The translations under genes were made by a program, and so were the position numbers. Below, piece after piece: positions 1 through 8,424 of a stretch of DNA of 64,000 nucleotides (position 1 is the stretch's first letter; every line of letters begins with the position of its first letter). Under the pieces are notes generated by a model. That model was not told the DNA's origin. It was given only the letters and a program-made list of their open reading frames with translations, and made no database searches. This DNA comes from Pedobacter panaciterrae (GTDB taxonomy: Bacteria; Bacteroidota; Bacteroidia; Sphingobacteriales; Sphingobacteriaceae). Location: positions 1-64,000 of the forward strand of contig NZ_LGEL01000002.1 of the NCBI RefSeq assembly GCF_001636695.1. The letters are read 5' to 3'.

Positions 1-207
1 GAATAGTAATAACAGGTGTTTCACAGGTGTATAACAGGTGTATCACGCCTCTGCCGCATGTCTGTGTTCCTGTGAAACAGGGGCTTAGTTGGCGTGAAGC
101 CTGAGTGTTAATGAAGTGGTTAATTTTTCTGAATTATAGCATAACACACACTTCGTCATCCCGAACCAGTCCTTCATTTCATATTTTCACGTCATCCTGG
201 CCCAGTC

Positions 208-280
208 CGTCATCTCGACAATAGGAGAGATCTCTTGAACTATGCCTAAACAAGAGATCTCTCCTATCGTCGAGATGACG
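208..280. repeat. Dispersed hairpin repeat, copy 1
   Basis: Two 30-nt arms (208-237 and 251-280) are inverted copies with one mismatch and a 13-nt loop. The arms run from a CGTCATCTCGAC-like end to a CTCTTG/CAAGAG loop side and contain the palindromic core AGAGATCT. Related hairpins lie at 1374-1443, 11205-11288 and in the 22379-22902 array, always between genes. It fills most of the leading stretch 1-298, in which I see no gene; upstream of it, at 15-50, there is a short run of imperfect ACAGGTGT(A/T)T repeats. Confidence 0.85.
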
Positions 281-298
281 GCCACTCGGAATTTCTGG

Positions 299-748
299 CT
301 ACACTATGTCTGTAATAATCATATATTTCTCATTATCAATAAGCTCAATTGTAATTTTATAAGCTGGAAATTCCAGTTTTAAATTTTGCTGCATAATACT
401 GTAGAAATTAGCGATCTGTTGTTGTGGTACAAATAATTTATAACACCTACTTTCCTGCAGCTTTATACGTTCTGTTACATCGATAATATTATGGTCATGT
501 TTGATGGGCATTCCTGCTCCATAAGCTACAGCAAACAGCTGCTCAACTGTATAGTTAAGAACTGTAAGGGTTTGCCCCCTACTATTCTTTTTGATCCTTA
601 AGCCTGATGTATATCCAGACTTAAATCCAGAGAAACCATATTGATAGAGTTGTAATTGGGTATGTTCAGATAACTCTTCTTTGAGTTTACAATAGCTAAT
701 GTTGAGACATATTGTTGCCATTGCAAAGGTTGGTTTGGTTAGCTCCAT
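299..748 (-). CDS. Small hypothetical protein, TlpA-associated-domain-like
   Basis: 149 residues, no signal peptide or membrane segment. The segment around residues 66-80 (NYTVEQLFAVAYGAG) followed by a basic stretch and a C-terminal YKLFVPQQQIANFYSIMQQ block resembles, from memory, a domain found next to thioredoxin domains in TlpA-type proteins of Sphingobacteriaceae. No thioredoxin CxxC is present, so this would be a free-standing version. It starts 6 nt after the stop of the gene at 755-1198, so the two are probably one transcript. Its function is unknown and the domain resemblance is a weak recollection, not an alignment. Confidence 0.6.
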   Translation of the reverse strand: MELTKPTFAMATICLNISYCKLKEELSEHTQLQLYQYGFSGFKSGYTSGLRIKKNSRGQTLTVLNYTVEQLFAVAYGAGMPIKHDHNIIDVTERIKLQESRCYKLFVPQQQIANFYSIMQQNLKLEFPAYKITIELIDNEKYMIITDIV

Positions 749-754
749 ATTAGT

Positions 755-1198
755 TTATAGTTTGGCTATGAGTTTATATAGGTTAAATTCTTCTGTCCAA
801 AACTCCTCTCCTGAATGCCTCCCATGAGCTCTGAAATGCGCTATCCCATCTTTTGTAATGATAAGCTGGTGAGCTCCAGGACATGTTTCAATAACTGACA
901 AAGTGTTTTCTTCTTCAAGGCCTAATGTAATGAATGCCCAATCTTCATATTTGGGCAGAATCTTAACTGGAAAGTTCTGACCGATTGGACTTTTATAAAA
1001 CCTCAATGGCGAATGCCAAAAGCTATAATTATATACGCAGAAGCCCGCTTCAAAATTTTTAATCGCTGCCAAGCGTTGATTTGTAAGTCCAACCCACTCA
1101 GGCGAAATTCGCAAAATAGCAAACTCTACAGTATAGATTTTGCTTCTGATATTAGCTTTAATTATGATTTGGTCAGTTGGTTTCCTTGATCTTTTCAT
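755..1198 (-). CDS. Hypothetical protein
   Basis: 147 residues, basic N terminus (MKRSRKPTDQ), no signal peptide, no obvious membrane segment and no motif I recognise. The middle is rich in aromatic residues and the C terminus holds an HFRAHGRHSGEEFW stretch with several histidines and acids. It is the first gene of an apparent two-gene unit with 299-748 (6-nt gap). The ATG at 1198 is followed by a run of basic residues and is preceded by an AT-rich stretch typical of starts in this phylum. Base composition matches the surrounding genes. No function proposed. Confidence 0.6.
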   Translation of the reverse strand: MKRSRKPTDQIIIKANIRSKIYTVEFAILRISPEWVGLTNQRLAAIKNFEAGFCVYNYSFWHSPLRFYKSPIGQNFPVKILPKYEDWAFITLGLEEENTLSVIETCPGAHQLIITKDGIAHFRAHGRHSGEEFWTEEFNLYKLIAKL

Positions 1199-1316
1199 AT
1201 TTTTTGAATTTTAAAAGGTTGATTGACATAAGGTTGATTTTTAGGCAAAGCGCAGCCATTACGATAATTTGATTCGTTTTTTAATATTGTTGGTAAGGAG
1301 TATAAAATCTGTCATC

Positions 1317-1508
1317 ATGCTATCCCGTCATTGAGAGCTTCCGTCATGGAGAGCTTCCGTCATGGAGAGCTTCCGTCATCTCGACGAAGGAGAGACCTCT
1401 TGCCTATGCTATTCCAAGAGATCTCTCCTTCGTCGAGATGACGTGGTAGCATGATGAAGGACTGGATCGAGGTGACGGGATAGCATAATGACGGTAGCTC
1501 TCAATGAC
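1317..1508. repeat. Nested inverted repeats with a 16-bp triplication and hairpin copy 2
   Basis: Within the 747-bp gene-free stretch 1199-1945. A 16-bp unit, GAGAGCTTCCGTCATG, is repeated three times head to tail at 1333-1380. The third unit runs into the hairpin repeat 1374-1402/1415-1443 (29-nt arms, one mismatch). Two outer 13-bp perfect inverted repeats bracket it: 1317-1329 with 1474-1486, and 1327-1339 with 1496-1508. The whole can fold as one large imperfect cruciform or RNA hairpin. Confidence 0.8.
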
Positions 1509-1670
1509 GAAAGTGTGCCATAGAAAAACTCAATCCGGAGGATCAATAATAAGCGAGTAAAGAATTGCTATGAGTACTTCCATATTTAATAATGATCATG
1601 ACTGATATTATGGAATCCAATAAGGAGAATAAAGAATTAAAAACTCTTTAACGCAAAAAGCGCGAGACCC

Positions 1671-1806
1671 CACTTACTGTCTAAGAGGTCCTGAGAGACC
1701 CGCGAACAAATAAGCAAGGCTCACGCTTTTTACAACGCAAGCACTTGTCACTTATTTTCTCGTTCGCTTTGAAGTTCTCAGGTTTCTTAGACGAGATTCT
1801 TAAGTG
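1671..1806. other. 136-nt nested imperfect hairpin, possible structured RNA
   Basis: An outer arm at 1671-1696 (CACTTACTGTCTAAGAGG...) pairs imperfectly with 1776-1806, and an inner arm GCGAACAAATAAG at 1702-1714 pairs with 1751-1767. The pairs are properly nested, leaving an apical region of about 36 nt. An AAAAAGCG at 1655-1662 and a matching CGCTTTTT at 1724-1731 offer an alternative pairing. It has no open frame of note and is more GC-rich than its surroundings. It could be a small RNA, a decayed mobile miniature element or a regulatory hairpin; I cannot tell which. Confidence 0.45.
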
Positions 1807-1919
1807 CTAAATGCTTCAAATATTTTGAAGATTTTGCAAAAGTATAATATTAGCTCGTTACATACATATTTTATTTAAACGAATATATATAAGTTCATAT
1901 GAAACGAACAAACTATAAG

Positions 1920-1941
1920 AGCAGATATTTTCATTTCTGCT
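1920..1941 (-). terminator. Weak hairpin after the serine hydrolase gene
   Basis: AGCAGA at 1920-1925 pairs with TCTGCT at 1936-1941 around a 10-nt loop, directly past the stop codon at 1946-1948 on the minus strand. There is no clear U-tract. The position fits a terminator but the stem is short. Confidence 0.3.
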
Positions 1942-1945
1942 TACG

Positions 1946-3340
1946 TTAATGGATAGGTCCTAATTTCAAACATTTAATAATGTTTCCTCCATCTTGGATC
2001 GAAACTGAGTTTACAGTTCCATCATTATTTTTTGTAAAGAATACTTTAGCATCTAAATCCATAAGGAAAAATTTGTCTTCAGTTTCTGGAAATAAACTAA
2101 GTAGAGGAATTCCAGCCATTCTTAGTGTTAATCGATGGTCTTTAAAAGTAACAATTACATCAACTCCATCTTCTCGTTTATAATTACCTGTGTAACTTTT
2201 TAAAACACTATCTGGTAACTGGATCGTTGGAGGCATTTGATCTAATCTTGTGCTTTTAAAGGCCTTATGTATAATTTCCTGCCCTTCCGGAAAAACAGCT
2301 CTGACAATATTATTACACATGATCAGCCCATTATCAGCATTGGTTAAAACTATTATACCTCGTTTAGATTTTGGCAGTAAAACGACTATAGCCGCTACTC
2401 CCGGATCATTCCCCCCGTGTTGAAGCGCATACTCTTTGTTTGGCAAACCATTAATTATACGCCATCCTAAGCCCTGTTGTAGGTTAGGGTTAATTACTGC
2501 CTGCGTTTTTATCATTTCATTATACAACGGTTTCGATAGATGAGCACCCTTTAAAACCTCAACTGCAAATTTTGAAAAATCACCAATAGTAGTGGTTAAG
2601 CCTGCCGCAGCACTTGCCTGAATAGAATAGTCTGCCTTTTTTATTTCCACGCCTTCTGCATCATACATTCTGGCATATCTGTCAAAATTCTTTTTGCCGT
2701 CCCATCCATGGCTAGTATCAAACATGTTTAGCGGTCTGAAAAGAAGCGAATCAGATAATTTAGATAAAGATTTGTGAAACTTTTGTTCAATCGCAGATCG
2801 GAGATACTCCATGCCTTCTCCAGAGTAATTGAATTTTGTTCCCGGCTCAAAATTAAACATCAACTTTCCGGTTGAACTCATCCATCGCCAGTTGTCGAAA
2901 CCTGATTGGTGACTTAAAATATGACGGGTCGTTATCTTTTTCGAATAAGGATCTGAAGCAACCTCCGGATCAACGAAATATTGAGCTAGTGGTTCATCCA
3001 ATTTCCACTGTCCTTCTTCTATCAACTTAAGTACCAATGTCGAGAACACTACTTTTGTTAGTGAGGCCACTTCAAATATCATGTTATTTGGAGCAGGTTC
3101 GCCATTACTTAAGTTCCCATACACCTTCGTTTTTACAACCTTATTATTTTCTATTATACTAATGGCAACATTGGGAATATTCAAATCCTTTTGCCATTGG
3201 TCGATCTTGCCATCAAGATTACTGAGGCTCGATTTACTTTGATTAAGTTTTTTAGAATTTAACTGCTGACAAAGACTGTCATGCAGATTAAACGATAGGA
3301 AAAAGAATATTAGTAGAATATATCGAGTTGAAAACATCAT
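1946..3340 (-). CDS. Secreted serine hydrolase, beta-lactamase class C fold
   Basis: 464 residues with a signal peptide (residues 1-25, cut near SLCQQ). The three catalytic signatures of the class C/penicillin-binding-protein fold are visible: S93-L-T-K96 (nucleophile SxxK), Y172-S-G (the YxN position) and H308-G-G (the KTG position, as in esterase-like members). The last ~90 residues (SYTGNYKREDG...) resemble the DUF3471-type tail common in this group in Bacteroidota. It is probably a periplasmic peptidase or esterase rather than an antibiotic-degrading beta-lactamase. Start: two consecutive ATGs at 3340 and 3337. It stands alone, with gaps on both sides, and is one of three members of the family in the window (also 9322 and 14533). 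Confidence 0.88.
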   Translation of the reverse strand: MMFSTRYILLIFFFLSFNLHDSLCQQLNSKKLNQSKSSLSNLDGKIDQWQKDLNIPNVAISIIENNKVVKTKVYGNLSNGEPAPNNMIFEVASLTKVVFSTLVLKLIEEGQWKLDEPLAQYFVDPEVASDPYSKKITTRHILSHQSGFDNWRWMSSTGKLMFNFEPGTKFNYSGEGMEYLRSAIEQKFHKSLSKLSDSLLFRPLNMFDTSHGWDGKKNFDRYARMYDAEGVEIKKADYSIQASAAAGLTTTIGDFSKFAVEVLKGAHLSKPLYNEMIKTQAVINPNLQQGLGWRIINGLPNKEYALQHGGNDPGVAAIVVLLPKSKRGIIVLTNADNGLIMCNNIVRAVFPEGQEIIHKAFKSTRLDQMPPTIQLPDSVLKSYTGNYKREDGVDVIVTFKDHRLTLRMAGIPLLSLFPETEDKFFLMDLDAKVFFTKNNDGTVNSVSIQDGGNIIKCLKLGPIH

Positions 3341-3406
3341 GTTTAAATTATTTTAGCTCACCTAAACCAAAGATACAGGAAACATGGAAAACCTATTCTG
3401 TTTTTA

Positions 3407-4219
3407 TTATTTAGCAGTGATCATAGCGGGTGTAATTCCAAATTTTTCCTTAAAAGACGAATAGAAATGGGAAAGATTTTCGAAGCCAAGATCCAGATAG
3501 ATATCAGCAGGTTTCTGTTGTTTCTTTTCTAAGAGATCATAAGCTTCGGAAAGTCTTTTTTCTTGCAGCCATTTGCGTGGCGAGGAATCAAATATTTTTT
3601 GAAAATCCCTTTTAAAACTAGCCAGACTTCGTCCGGTGAGTTTGGCAAAGTTTTCAATAGGTACATTGTAATGGTAGTTCTTTCGCATAAACTCTTCGAG
3701 ATCGATTTTAAAAGGCTCCGAGAAATCGAAAATAAAGGTTTTAAGTTCGGGATGCGTTTCCAGCAACAAGGTTAAGATCTCATTTACTTTTATCTCTTCC
3801 ATTTGCTTGCTTACATTATTGGCCTGTTCCACATAGGGTACTAACGACTGAAAAAAACTGTCCATAAAAGAATTGGATTTCAATAATATATTAGGCACTC
3901 CATTGTATTTTCTATCTAAAGGATAATGATGATCCATACCGAATTTCCTGATCCGCTCAGTGTGTAGCATTACAGAAAGAGATCGATATTCTTTGTCTTT
4001 AGATGGATATTTGAAGGCTTTTGCCAATTGATTGCGATGGGAAATCATCAGTTGCCCTTCTTTAAGAACAATAACCCCGTTCTGATGATCAATATGCGTT
4101 TCCCCTGAAATCTGGTACGATATCACATGCTCGGATACAAACTGTTCATGTCCAAAAGCTTTATCGAAGTAGCAAGAGTAAATAAAAGCGTTTCCGAAGT
4201 TAATTTCGTCCATATTCAT
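3407..4219 (-). CDS. AraC-family transcriptional regulator
   Basis: About 270 residues. The C-terminal ~100 residues hold two helix-turn-helix units typical of AraC/XylS proteins (FAKLTGRSLASFKRDFQKIF, then IYLDLGFENLSHFYSSFKEKFG with the usual closing GITP). The N-terminal half looks like a cupin-type effector domain (DHQNGVIVLKEGQL). The frame is open to a TTG at 4225, but ATG at 4219 or 4213 is more likely. The start overlaps the end of the membrane protein gene 4200-4712 by about 20 nt, so translation is coupled in a run SDR, membrane protein, AraC. It probably regulates this operon and the divergent SDR at 5803; the ligand is unknown. Confidence 0.88.
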   Translation of the reverse strand: MNMDEINFGNAFIYSCYFDKAFGHEQFVSEHVISYQISGETHIDHQNGVIVLKEGQLMISHRNQLAKAFKYPSKDKEYRSLSVMLHTERIRKFGMDHHYPLDRKYNGVPNILLKSNSFMDSFFQSLVPYVEQANNVSKQMEEIKVNEILTLLLETHPELKTFIFDFSEPFKIDLEEFMRKNYHYNVPIENFAKLTGRSLASFKRDFQKIFDSSPRKWLQEKRLSEAYDLLEKKQQKPADIYLDLGFENLSHFYSSFKEKFGITPAMITAK

Positions 4220-4712
4220 TGACAAGATCTTTTAATTGTTTGTGGTATATCGTATTACGTGTATCGGTATTGCTATCTACAGCCATTAAAAACACAGCTA
4301 CAAGGCCAATTACGATACCAATAGCACGCCAGGTAGGTGAAGATAAAAAGAATATGAGTAATCCACCTACAATCAATAGCAGCGGTAATACTTCGAACAC
4401 TGTTGCCAGTTCTTTTTGAGATTTGGCTGTGCGTTGCAATTCCTGCTGCAAGAAGGTACCTGGATTATTTCTTGAAGCCTGCTCAAATTGTGAAATCCTC
4501 GGTTTATTTGCCATGAATAAGCCTGCAGCAACAGCAACCAGAAATAAACCCGAAACAACCAAAGGCCATACAAAAGCTTTGGCCATGGTTGTTTTACCCC
4601 AATACCAAAAACCCAATGCTGATAAAAGAACAATAATACTAAACAGCCAAACTATTTTGGCTGAAAAAACTTCGGCTTTAGCCCAGTCTGTACTTAATTT
4701 AAGGATCTCCAT
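4200..4712 (-). CDS. Small integral membrane protein
   Basis: 170 residues from ATG 4712 (the frame is open to a TTG at 4736 that I did not choose, because the ATG gives the compact start MEILKLSTDW). Four hydrophobic segments are visible: two near residues 20-40 and 47-65, and two near 108-125 and 130-145. A soluble loop of about 40 residues separates the pairs (PRISQFEQASRNNPGTFLQQE). The C terminus is charged. It lies between an SDR gene and an AraC regulator and overlaps the latter, so it is probably co-transcribed with both. Family not recognised; a role as a permease partner or stress membrane protein cannot be inferred from sequence alone. Confidence 0.75.
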   Translation of the reverse strand: MEILKLSTDWAKAEVFSAKIVWLFSIIVLLSALGFWYWGKTTMAKAFVWPLVVSGLFLVAVAAGLFMANKPRISQFEQASRNNPGTFLQQELQRTAKSQKELATVFEVLPLLLIVGGLLIFFLSSPTWRAIGIVIGLVAVFLMAVDSNTDTRNTIYHKQLKDLVNEYGRN

Positions 4713-4759
4713 GTTTAGGTTGTTTTTGTTATACAAGTATAAGGCTTTGTTTAAATGGC

Positions 4760-5578
4760 TTATGATAGGCCAAACTGTTTTTTAAAATCTGAAATAAAAG
4801 CATCATCGCCTTCCTTTGTACGTTTTTCTAATAAAGCTACAGCATCTGGAGTGGCAGGATAACGTAATCTGTCTGTGCCATCTGTTGCCGCTTCATAAAT
4901 TTTCTCAGCAACGACACGGGCTGCATAACTATTTCCGCTAAGGTCCTCCATCATTTTCATAAGCTTGGCAATTAATCCCTGGTACTCTTCAATGCTTTCA
5001 TCATTTTTAAAATCAAAAGATCTTCCTGCAAAGTCAGTAGCAGTAGCTCCTGGCTCTACAATTTTAACCTTCACACCAAATGTTGCTACTTCAAAACTTA
5101 ACGATTCTGAAATTCCTTCAACTGCAAATTTTGTTCCATGATATAAGGCTCCAAAAGGAAAAGTCAAGCGTCCGCCTACAGAAGATATATTGATGATAAT
5201 CCCATCTCTGTTGGCCCTAAAGTGTGGCAATACCGCCTTAGTTACATCAAGCAAACCGATAACATTGGTGTTGAACTGGCGAATGATATTTTCTCTTTCA
5301 AAAACTTCTAATGGTCCATAAGCACCATATCCTGCATTATTTACCAGCACGTCTATTTTGCCAAAACGTTCAATCCCTTCATTGACTGCTTTTTGAATAC
5401 TTTCCGGATCAAGCACATCCAATGCCGTTAGCAAAACGTTATCTAATGTATTTAATTCTTTTTCCTCTTCTGGCTTACGCATTGTTGCAATTACGTTCCA
5501 GCCTTGTTCTGCAAAAAAAATGGCAGTTGCTTTACCAATACCACTACTGCTTCCTGTTATTAATATTGTTTTGTTCAT
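4760..5578 (-). CDS. Short-chain dehydrogenase/reductase (classical SDR)
   Basis: 272 residues, cytoplasmic, NAD(P)-dependent oxidoreductase of unknown substrate. Residues 8-15 TGSSSGIG form the dinucleotide-binding motif, N80-N81-A82-G83 the structural NNAG, S132/S133 the catalytic serine region, and Y146-HGT-K150 the YxxxK catalytic pair. Length and C-terminal extension fit the SDR subgroup of ~270-residue oxidoreductases. First gene of a run with 4200-4712 and the AraC gene. Its promoter region is shared with the divergent SDR at 5803 and contains a 21-bp inverted repeat, so a common regulator is likely. Confidence 0.92.
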   Translation of the reverse strand: MNKTILITGSSSGIGKATAIFFAEQGWNVIATMRKPEEEKELNTLDNVLLTALDVLDPESIQKAVNEGIERFGKIDVLVNNAGYGAYGPLEVFERENIIRQFNTNVIGLLDVTKAVLPHFRANRDGIIINISSVGGRLTFPFGALYHGTKFAVEGISESLSFEVATFGVKVKIVEPGATATDFAGRSFDFKNDESIEEYQGLIAKLMKMMEDLSGNSYAARVVAEKIYEAATDGTDRLRYPATPDAVALLEKRTKEGDDAFISDFKKQFGLS

Positions 5579-5631
5579 CTTGTTATATTTTTAAATGTTT
5601 TGTAACAGCAAATTTCCCTGTTTCATTCGGT

Positions 5632-5736
5632 CTTTTATTTGCCCTATGGCTCAACTTTTATTTACTGTACGGCTCATTTATTATTTTTATTTACTGCGGT
5701 TTTTTTTTTGATCTTGAGCCATAGGGCAAATAAAAG
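5632..5736. promoter_or_regulatory. 21-bp inverted repeat between divergent SDR genes, candidate operator
   Basis: 5632-5652 (CTTTTATTTGCCCTATGGCTC) and 5716-5736 are perfect reverse complements, 63 nt apart. A second overlapping inverted pair, GCTCAACTTTTA at 5649-5660 and TAAAAGTTGAGC at 5731-5742, adds symmetry. The arrangement in a divergent promoter region suggests binding sites for a looping or dimeric regulator, with the AraC protein encoded at 3407-4219 as the obvious candidate. Confidence 0.5.
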
Positions 5737-5802
5737 TTGAGCTTTTAAGAAAACAGGCTGTAGTTTTTGCTGACGACATTTGTTGTCTAAAATCAGCATA
5801 AA

Positions 5803-6546
5803 ATGAATACTAACATTTCAGGAAAAGTAATAGTGATTACCGGTGCAAGTAGCGGAATTGGCTTGGCTACAGCTAAAAAATTAAGTGAACTTGGAGCAAT
5901 TGTTAGTCTGGGTGCCAGACGAATAGACAGATTGGAAACTTTGGTTGAAGAGATTAAAACTAATGGTGGACAAGCATTAGCACGTTCTACAGACGTTACC
6001 AACAGAGAAAATCTGGAAAACCTTGTGAGAGATACTGTAAAGGAATTCGGTAAAGTTGATGTGATTGTAAACAATGCCGGAGTAATGCCGCTGTCATTAA
6101 TCGAAAGCCTGAAGTTTCAAGAATGGAACCAGATGATTGATGTGAACATAAGAGGTGTATTGCACGGAATTGCGGCTGTTTTACCTTATTTTAAGGCACA
6201 AAAATCAGGTCAGGTGATAAATATTTCATCTGTAGCCGGACACATAGTTGCACCAACTTCAGCTGTTTATTCAGCTACAAAATATGCCGTACGAGCTATT
6301 AGTGAAGGTTTTAGACAAGAGGTAAAACCTTACAATATTCGTACAACAATCATCTCTCCAGGACTTACGGAGAGCGAATTGTCGCATACAATTTCTATTG
6401 AAGAGGTGAAAACATCTATAGATGAAATGAGAAAAATGTCTATTCCTGCAGTAAGCATTGCAAATGCTATTGCTTATGCAATTTCTCAGCCGGAAGATGT
6501 GGACACAAGTGAAATTATCATCAGACCAACTTCACAACCTATGTAA
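5803..6546 (+). CDS. Short-chain dehydrogenase/reductase (classical SDR)
   Basis: 247 residues. TGASSGIG at 13-20 binds the dinucleotide, NNAG at 90-93, catalytic serine in ISSVAG at 141-146, and Y156-SAT-K160 completes the triad. Close in type to the YdfG/serine-3-dehydrogenase-like SDRs that reduce or oxidise small alcohols; the substrate cannot be told. Divergent from the SDR at 4760-5578 with a structured 224-bp region between, and convergent with the S41 peptidase gene, with a bidirectional terminator between them. Start ATG 5803. Confidence 0.92.
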   Translation: MNTNISGKVIVITGASSGIGLATAKKLSELGAIVSLGARRIDRLETLVEEIKTNGGQALARSTDVTNRENLENLVRDTVKEFGKVDVIVNNAGVMPLSLIESLKFQEWNQMIDVNIRGVLHGIAAVLPYFKAQKSGQVINISSVAGHIVAPTSAVYSATKYAVRAISEGFRQEVKPYNIRTTIISPGLTESELSHTISIEEVKTSIDEMRKMSIPAVSIANAIAYAISQPEDVDTSEIIIRPTSQPM

Positions 6547-6555
6547 GGTTTGGCT

Positions 6556-6596
6556 AAATAAAATGGCTATTGAATAAATCTATAGCCGTTTTATTT
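6556..6596. terminator. Bidirectional terminator between convergent genes
   Basis: AAATAAAATGGCTAT (6556-6570) pairs with ATAGCCGTTTTATTT (6582-6596), 15 bp with one G-T pair and an 11-nt loop. The A-rich and T-rich outer stem gives a U-tract in both directions. It lies between the stop codons of 5803-6546 and 6614-7825. Confidence 0.75.
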
Positions 6597-6613
6597 AAGA
6601 AAAACAATGCTGG

Positions 6614-7825
6614 TTACCGTGCTTTATCAGCATAAATCATTGCCTCATCCATTCCTTTTGCATAGTTTTTCACAGAATAAACAATTGGTATATCTGGCCT
6701 CAGAGGCCCATCATACCCTTTCCAGGTCTCCCAGTACCTTGTAGAATAACCAATTACAATTTTAGTATGGGGCAGCATGAAACCTCTTACTTCTCCATAA
6801 TGATTTACACTCCCACTGGTTGCTTCTCCCAACAAGGTTGCTTTAGTACTACGCTTAAGCGCTACTGCATTCATTAATGCCGATGAGAAGGTTCGCTTTC
6901 CAATGAGTACATAAAACTTTCCCTTAGTGTTTAAATAGCTTTGCTCAATACGTTCAATAAAGGGGGTTAAAACACCCGAATTACCGCCACCATTATCACG
7001 CAGATCAACAACAAGGCGCTTTGGCTTATTTTTAACGATCGCAGCAAAGAGTTCATCGTTAAATGCAGAAAATGGATATCCATCCTGCTCCTGACATTTA
7101 GTGTAATTGAAATAAAGTGTGCCCGTTCCAGCATCATAGTCATACCAGTAATTTCCATTTTTCTTTTTGGAAAGGAGCGTGTTTTTCGCTTCTACCAACG
7201 GCAAATTATCGATATTGGCGCCAGTTACAGATTTGATAACCCGTTGAATCTTTTTACCATTTGGAGTAGTTAGATCAAATGTAGTCTCATCTGAATTGTT
7301 CGTAATCTGTAAACCTTTCAAAATAAGAGGATTATTAATGAAACGCAAAAGACCTGTGTCAAAGAATGAAGGATTTTCACTTTGTATGATCTCTTTGAAA
7401 CGACTGATCACCTCATTAATGGAGTGTCCATTCACTGCGGTTAATTGGTAAAGAAGCACATCGGTATTAGCTGTATCCGTTGCTGTTACAAATATTCCTT
7501 CATTAAATTTATTAAACCTAATAGGTACAACTTTGGTAAAAACTGGTTCTATGTGGGTATGTTCATCGCCAATGGCAACAGTAAGTTTGAAAAGCTCAGT
7601 AGTAAATTTCTCATTATCGGGATCTGTTAGCCGGGATTTAACTGAAGCTATGTTTTTATCGAAATCTTCTTTACTGATCTTCGCAAACAGGTTAATATGC
7701 CGCTTAGACAGTGTATCTTTTAAATATTGCAGATCTTGAAAATAATCTGCTTTTGATAATTGCTGGCAAAAACTTAAACCACCGTGAAGTAGCATAATGC
7801 TAATGAGAATTGTTAATCTGATCAT
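6614..7825 (-). CDS. S41-family (C-terminal processing type) peptidase, secreted
   Basis: 403 residues with an N-terminal signal peptide (residues 1-20). The C-terminal half carries the TSPc/S41 core: VVDLRDNGGGNSG (272-284), the nucleophile region K310-RTFSSA (Ser314 or Ser315), and GEATSG (333-338). No clear PDZ domain is visible; the N-terminal part holds the short helical region seen in S41 proteins of Bacteroidota. It is probably a periplasmic or lipoprotein-like serine peptidase of unknown substrate. Monocistronic by position. Confidence 0.88.
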   Translation of the reverse strand: MIRLTILISIMLLHGGLSFCQQLSKADYFQDLQYLKDTLSKRHINLFAKISKEDFDKNIASVKSRLTDPDNEKFTTELFKLTVAIGDEHTHIEPVFTKVVPIRFNKFNEGIFVTATDTANTDVLLYQLTAVNGHSINEVISRFKEIIQSENPSFFDTGLLRFINNPLILKGLQITNNSDETTFDLTTPNGKKIQRVIKSVTGANIDNLPLVEAKNTLLSKKKNGNYWYDYDAGTGTLYFNYTKCQEQDGYPFSAFNDELFAAIVKNKPKRLVVDLRDNGGGNSGVLTPFIERIEQSYLNTKGKFYVLIGKRTFSSALMNAVALKRSTKATLLGEATSGSVNHYGEVRGFMLPHTKIVIGYSTRYWETWKGYDGPLRPDIPIVYSVKNYAKGMDEAMIYADKAR

Positions 7826-7906
7826 GATTTTTTATTTCAGTGTATACGCCGATAAGACAGTCAAAATATTTTAATGTTGCATAATGAACATAGAAATTAT
7901 CCATCC

Positions 7907-8418
7907 TTACCGTACTCTTTTTACATTAAAAATTACTCGCCCTCTTTCAGAATCCTCATGACGATTAGTGGTTTTGACTTTTCCTTCTTTTTCAAGAAAA
8001 TTTAACCGATAATACAAGTAACTATCGTCTATTGCACCTGACCCCCATTCATCCCAAATATCAAATAATGTATAGCCAACAACAAAAGCAGATTTTTTAC
8101 TTTGGTCGCCGCACCTGTTCAAAAGATAACAATCAAAGAATGATTCCTCTAGTGGAATACAATTCTGTTCTTTATCAAAAAGATAAATAATGGATTTATC
8201 TTTTTGCTGCTGCTCCCATAGTGAAACGAACGACCCTTTGTCTTTTTCACTCAACTCTTCAAAATGTTTTGCCAATTCCAATGCATCCATAATGGACCTA
8301 GTGAAAGTGGATCATCAAAAGTTAGGATATCCCCATGGTCATTATTTACGATTTGACTTCGAGAAAGGTTTGGTTCTCCTAATCGGCCAAAAACTATGTG
8401 AAGATCTTTTTTAGTCAT
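7907..8418 (-). pseudogene. DUF1835-type gene split by a frameshift near 8293
   Basis: From ATG 8418 one frame reads MTKKDLHIVFG..., then a LTFDDPLSLGPL block, which is the hallmark of DUF1835 proteins, and ends at TGA 8251-8253 after 55 residues. The rest of the protein continues in a different frame as the 127-residue frame 7907-8290 (MDALELAKHFEEL...), whose C-terminal DDSYLYYRLNFLEKEGKV segment fits the winged-helix-like end (DUF3658 type) of the same family. Rejoining needs a -1 shift around 8293, equal to one missing A in CCATTATG. So this is a broken gene, a sequencing error or a recoded gene. It begins 6 nt after the Fic stop codon, so it is the second gene of that operon. Function of the family is unknown. 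Confidence 0.65.
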
Positions 8419-8424
8419 TTTCAC

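Noticed and set aside
1671-1806. tRNA or tmRNA-like reading of the folded stretch
   Set aside because: No T-loop GGTTCRA sequence, no anticodon arm of the right size and no CCA end; it is only a nested hairpin.
4713-4736. TTG start for the membrane protein at 4736
   Set aside because: A normal ATG at 4712 gives a compact start and no feature supports the extra eight residues.
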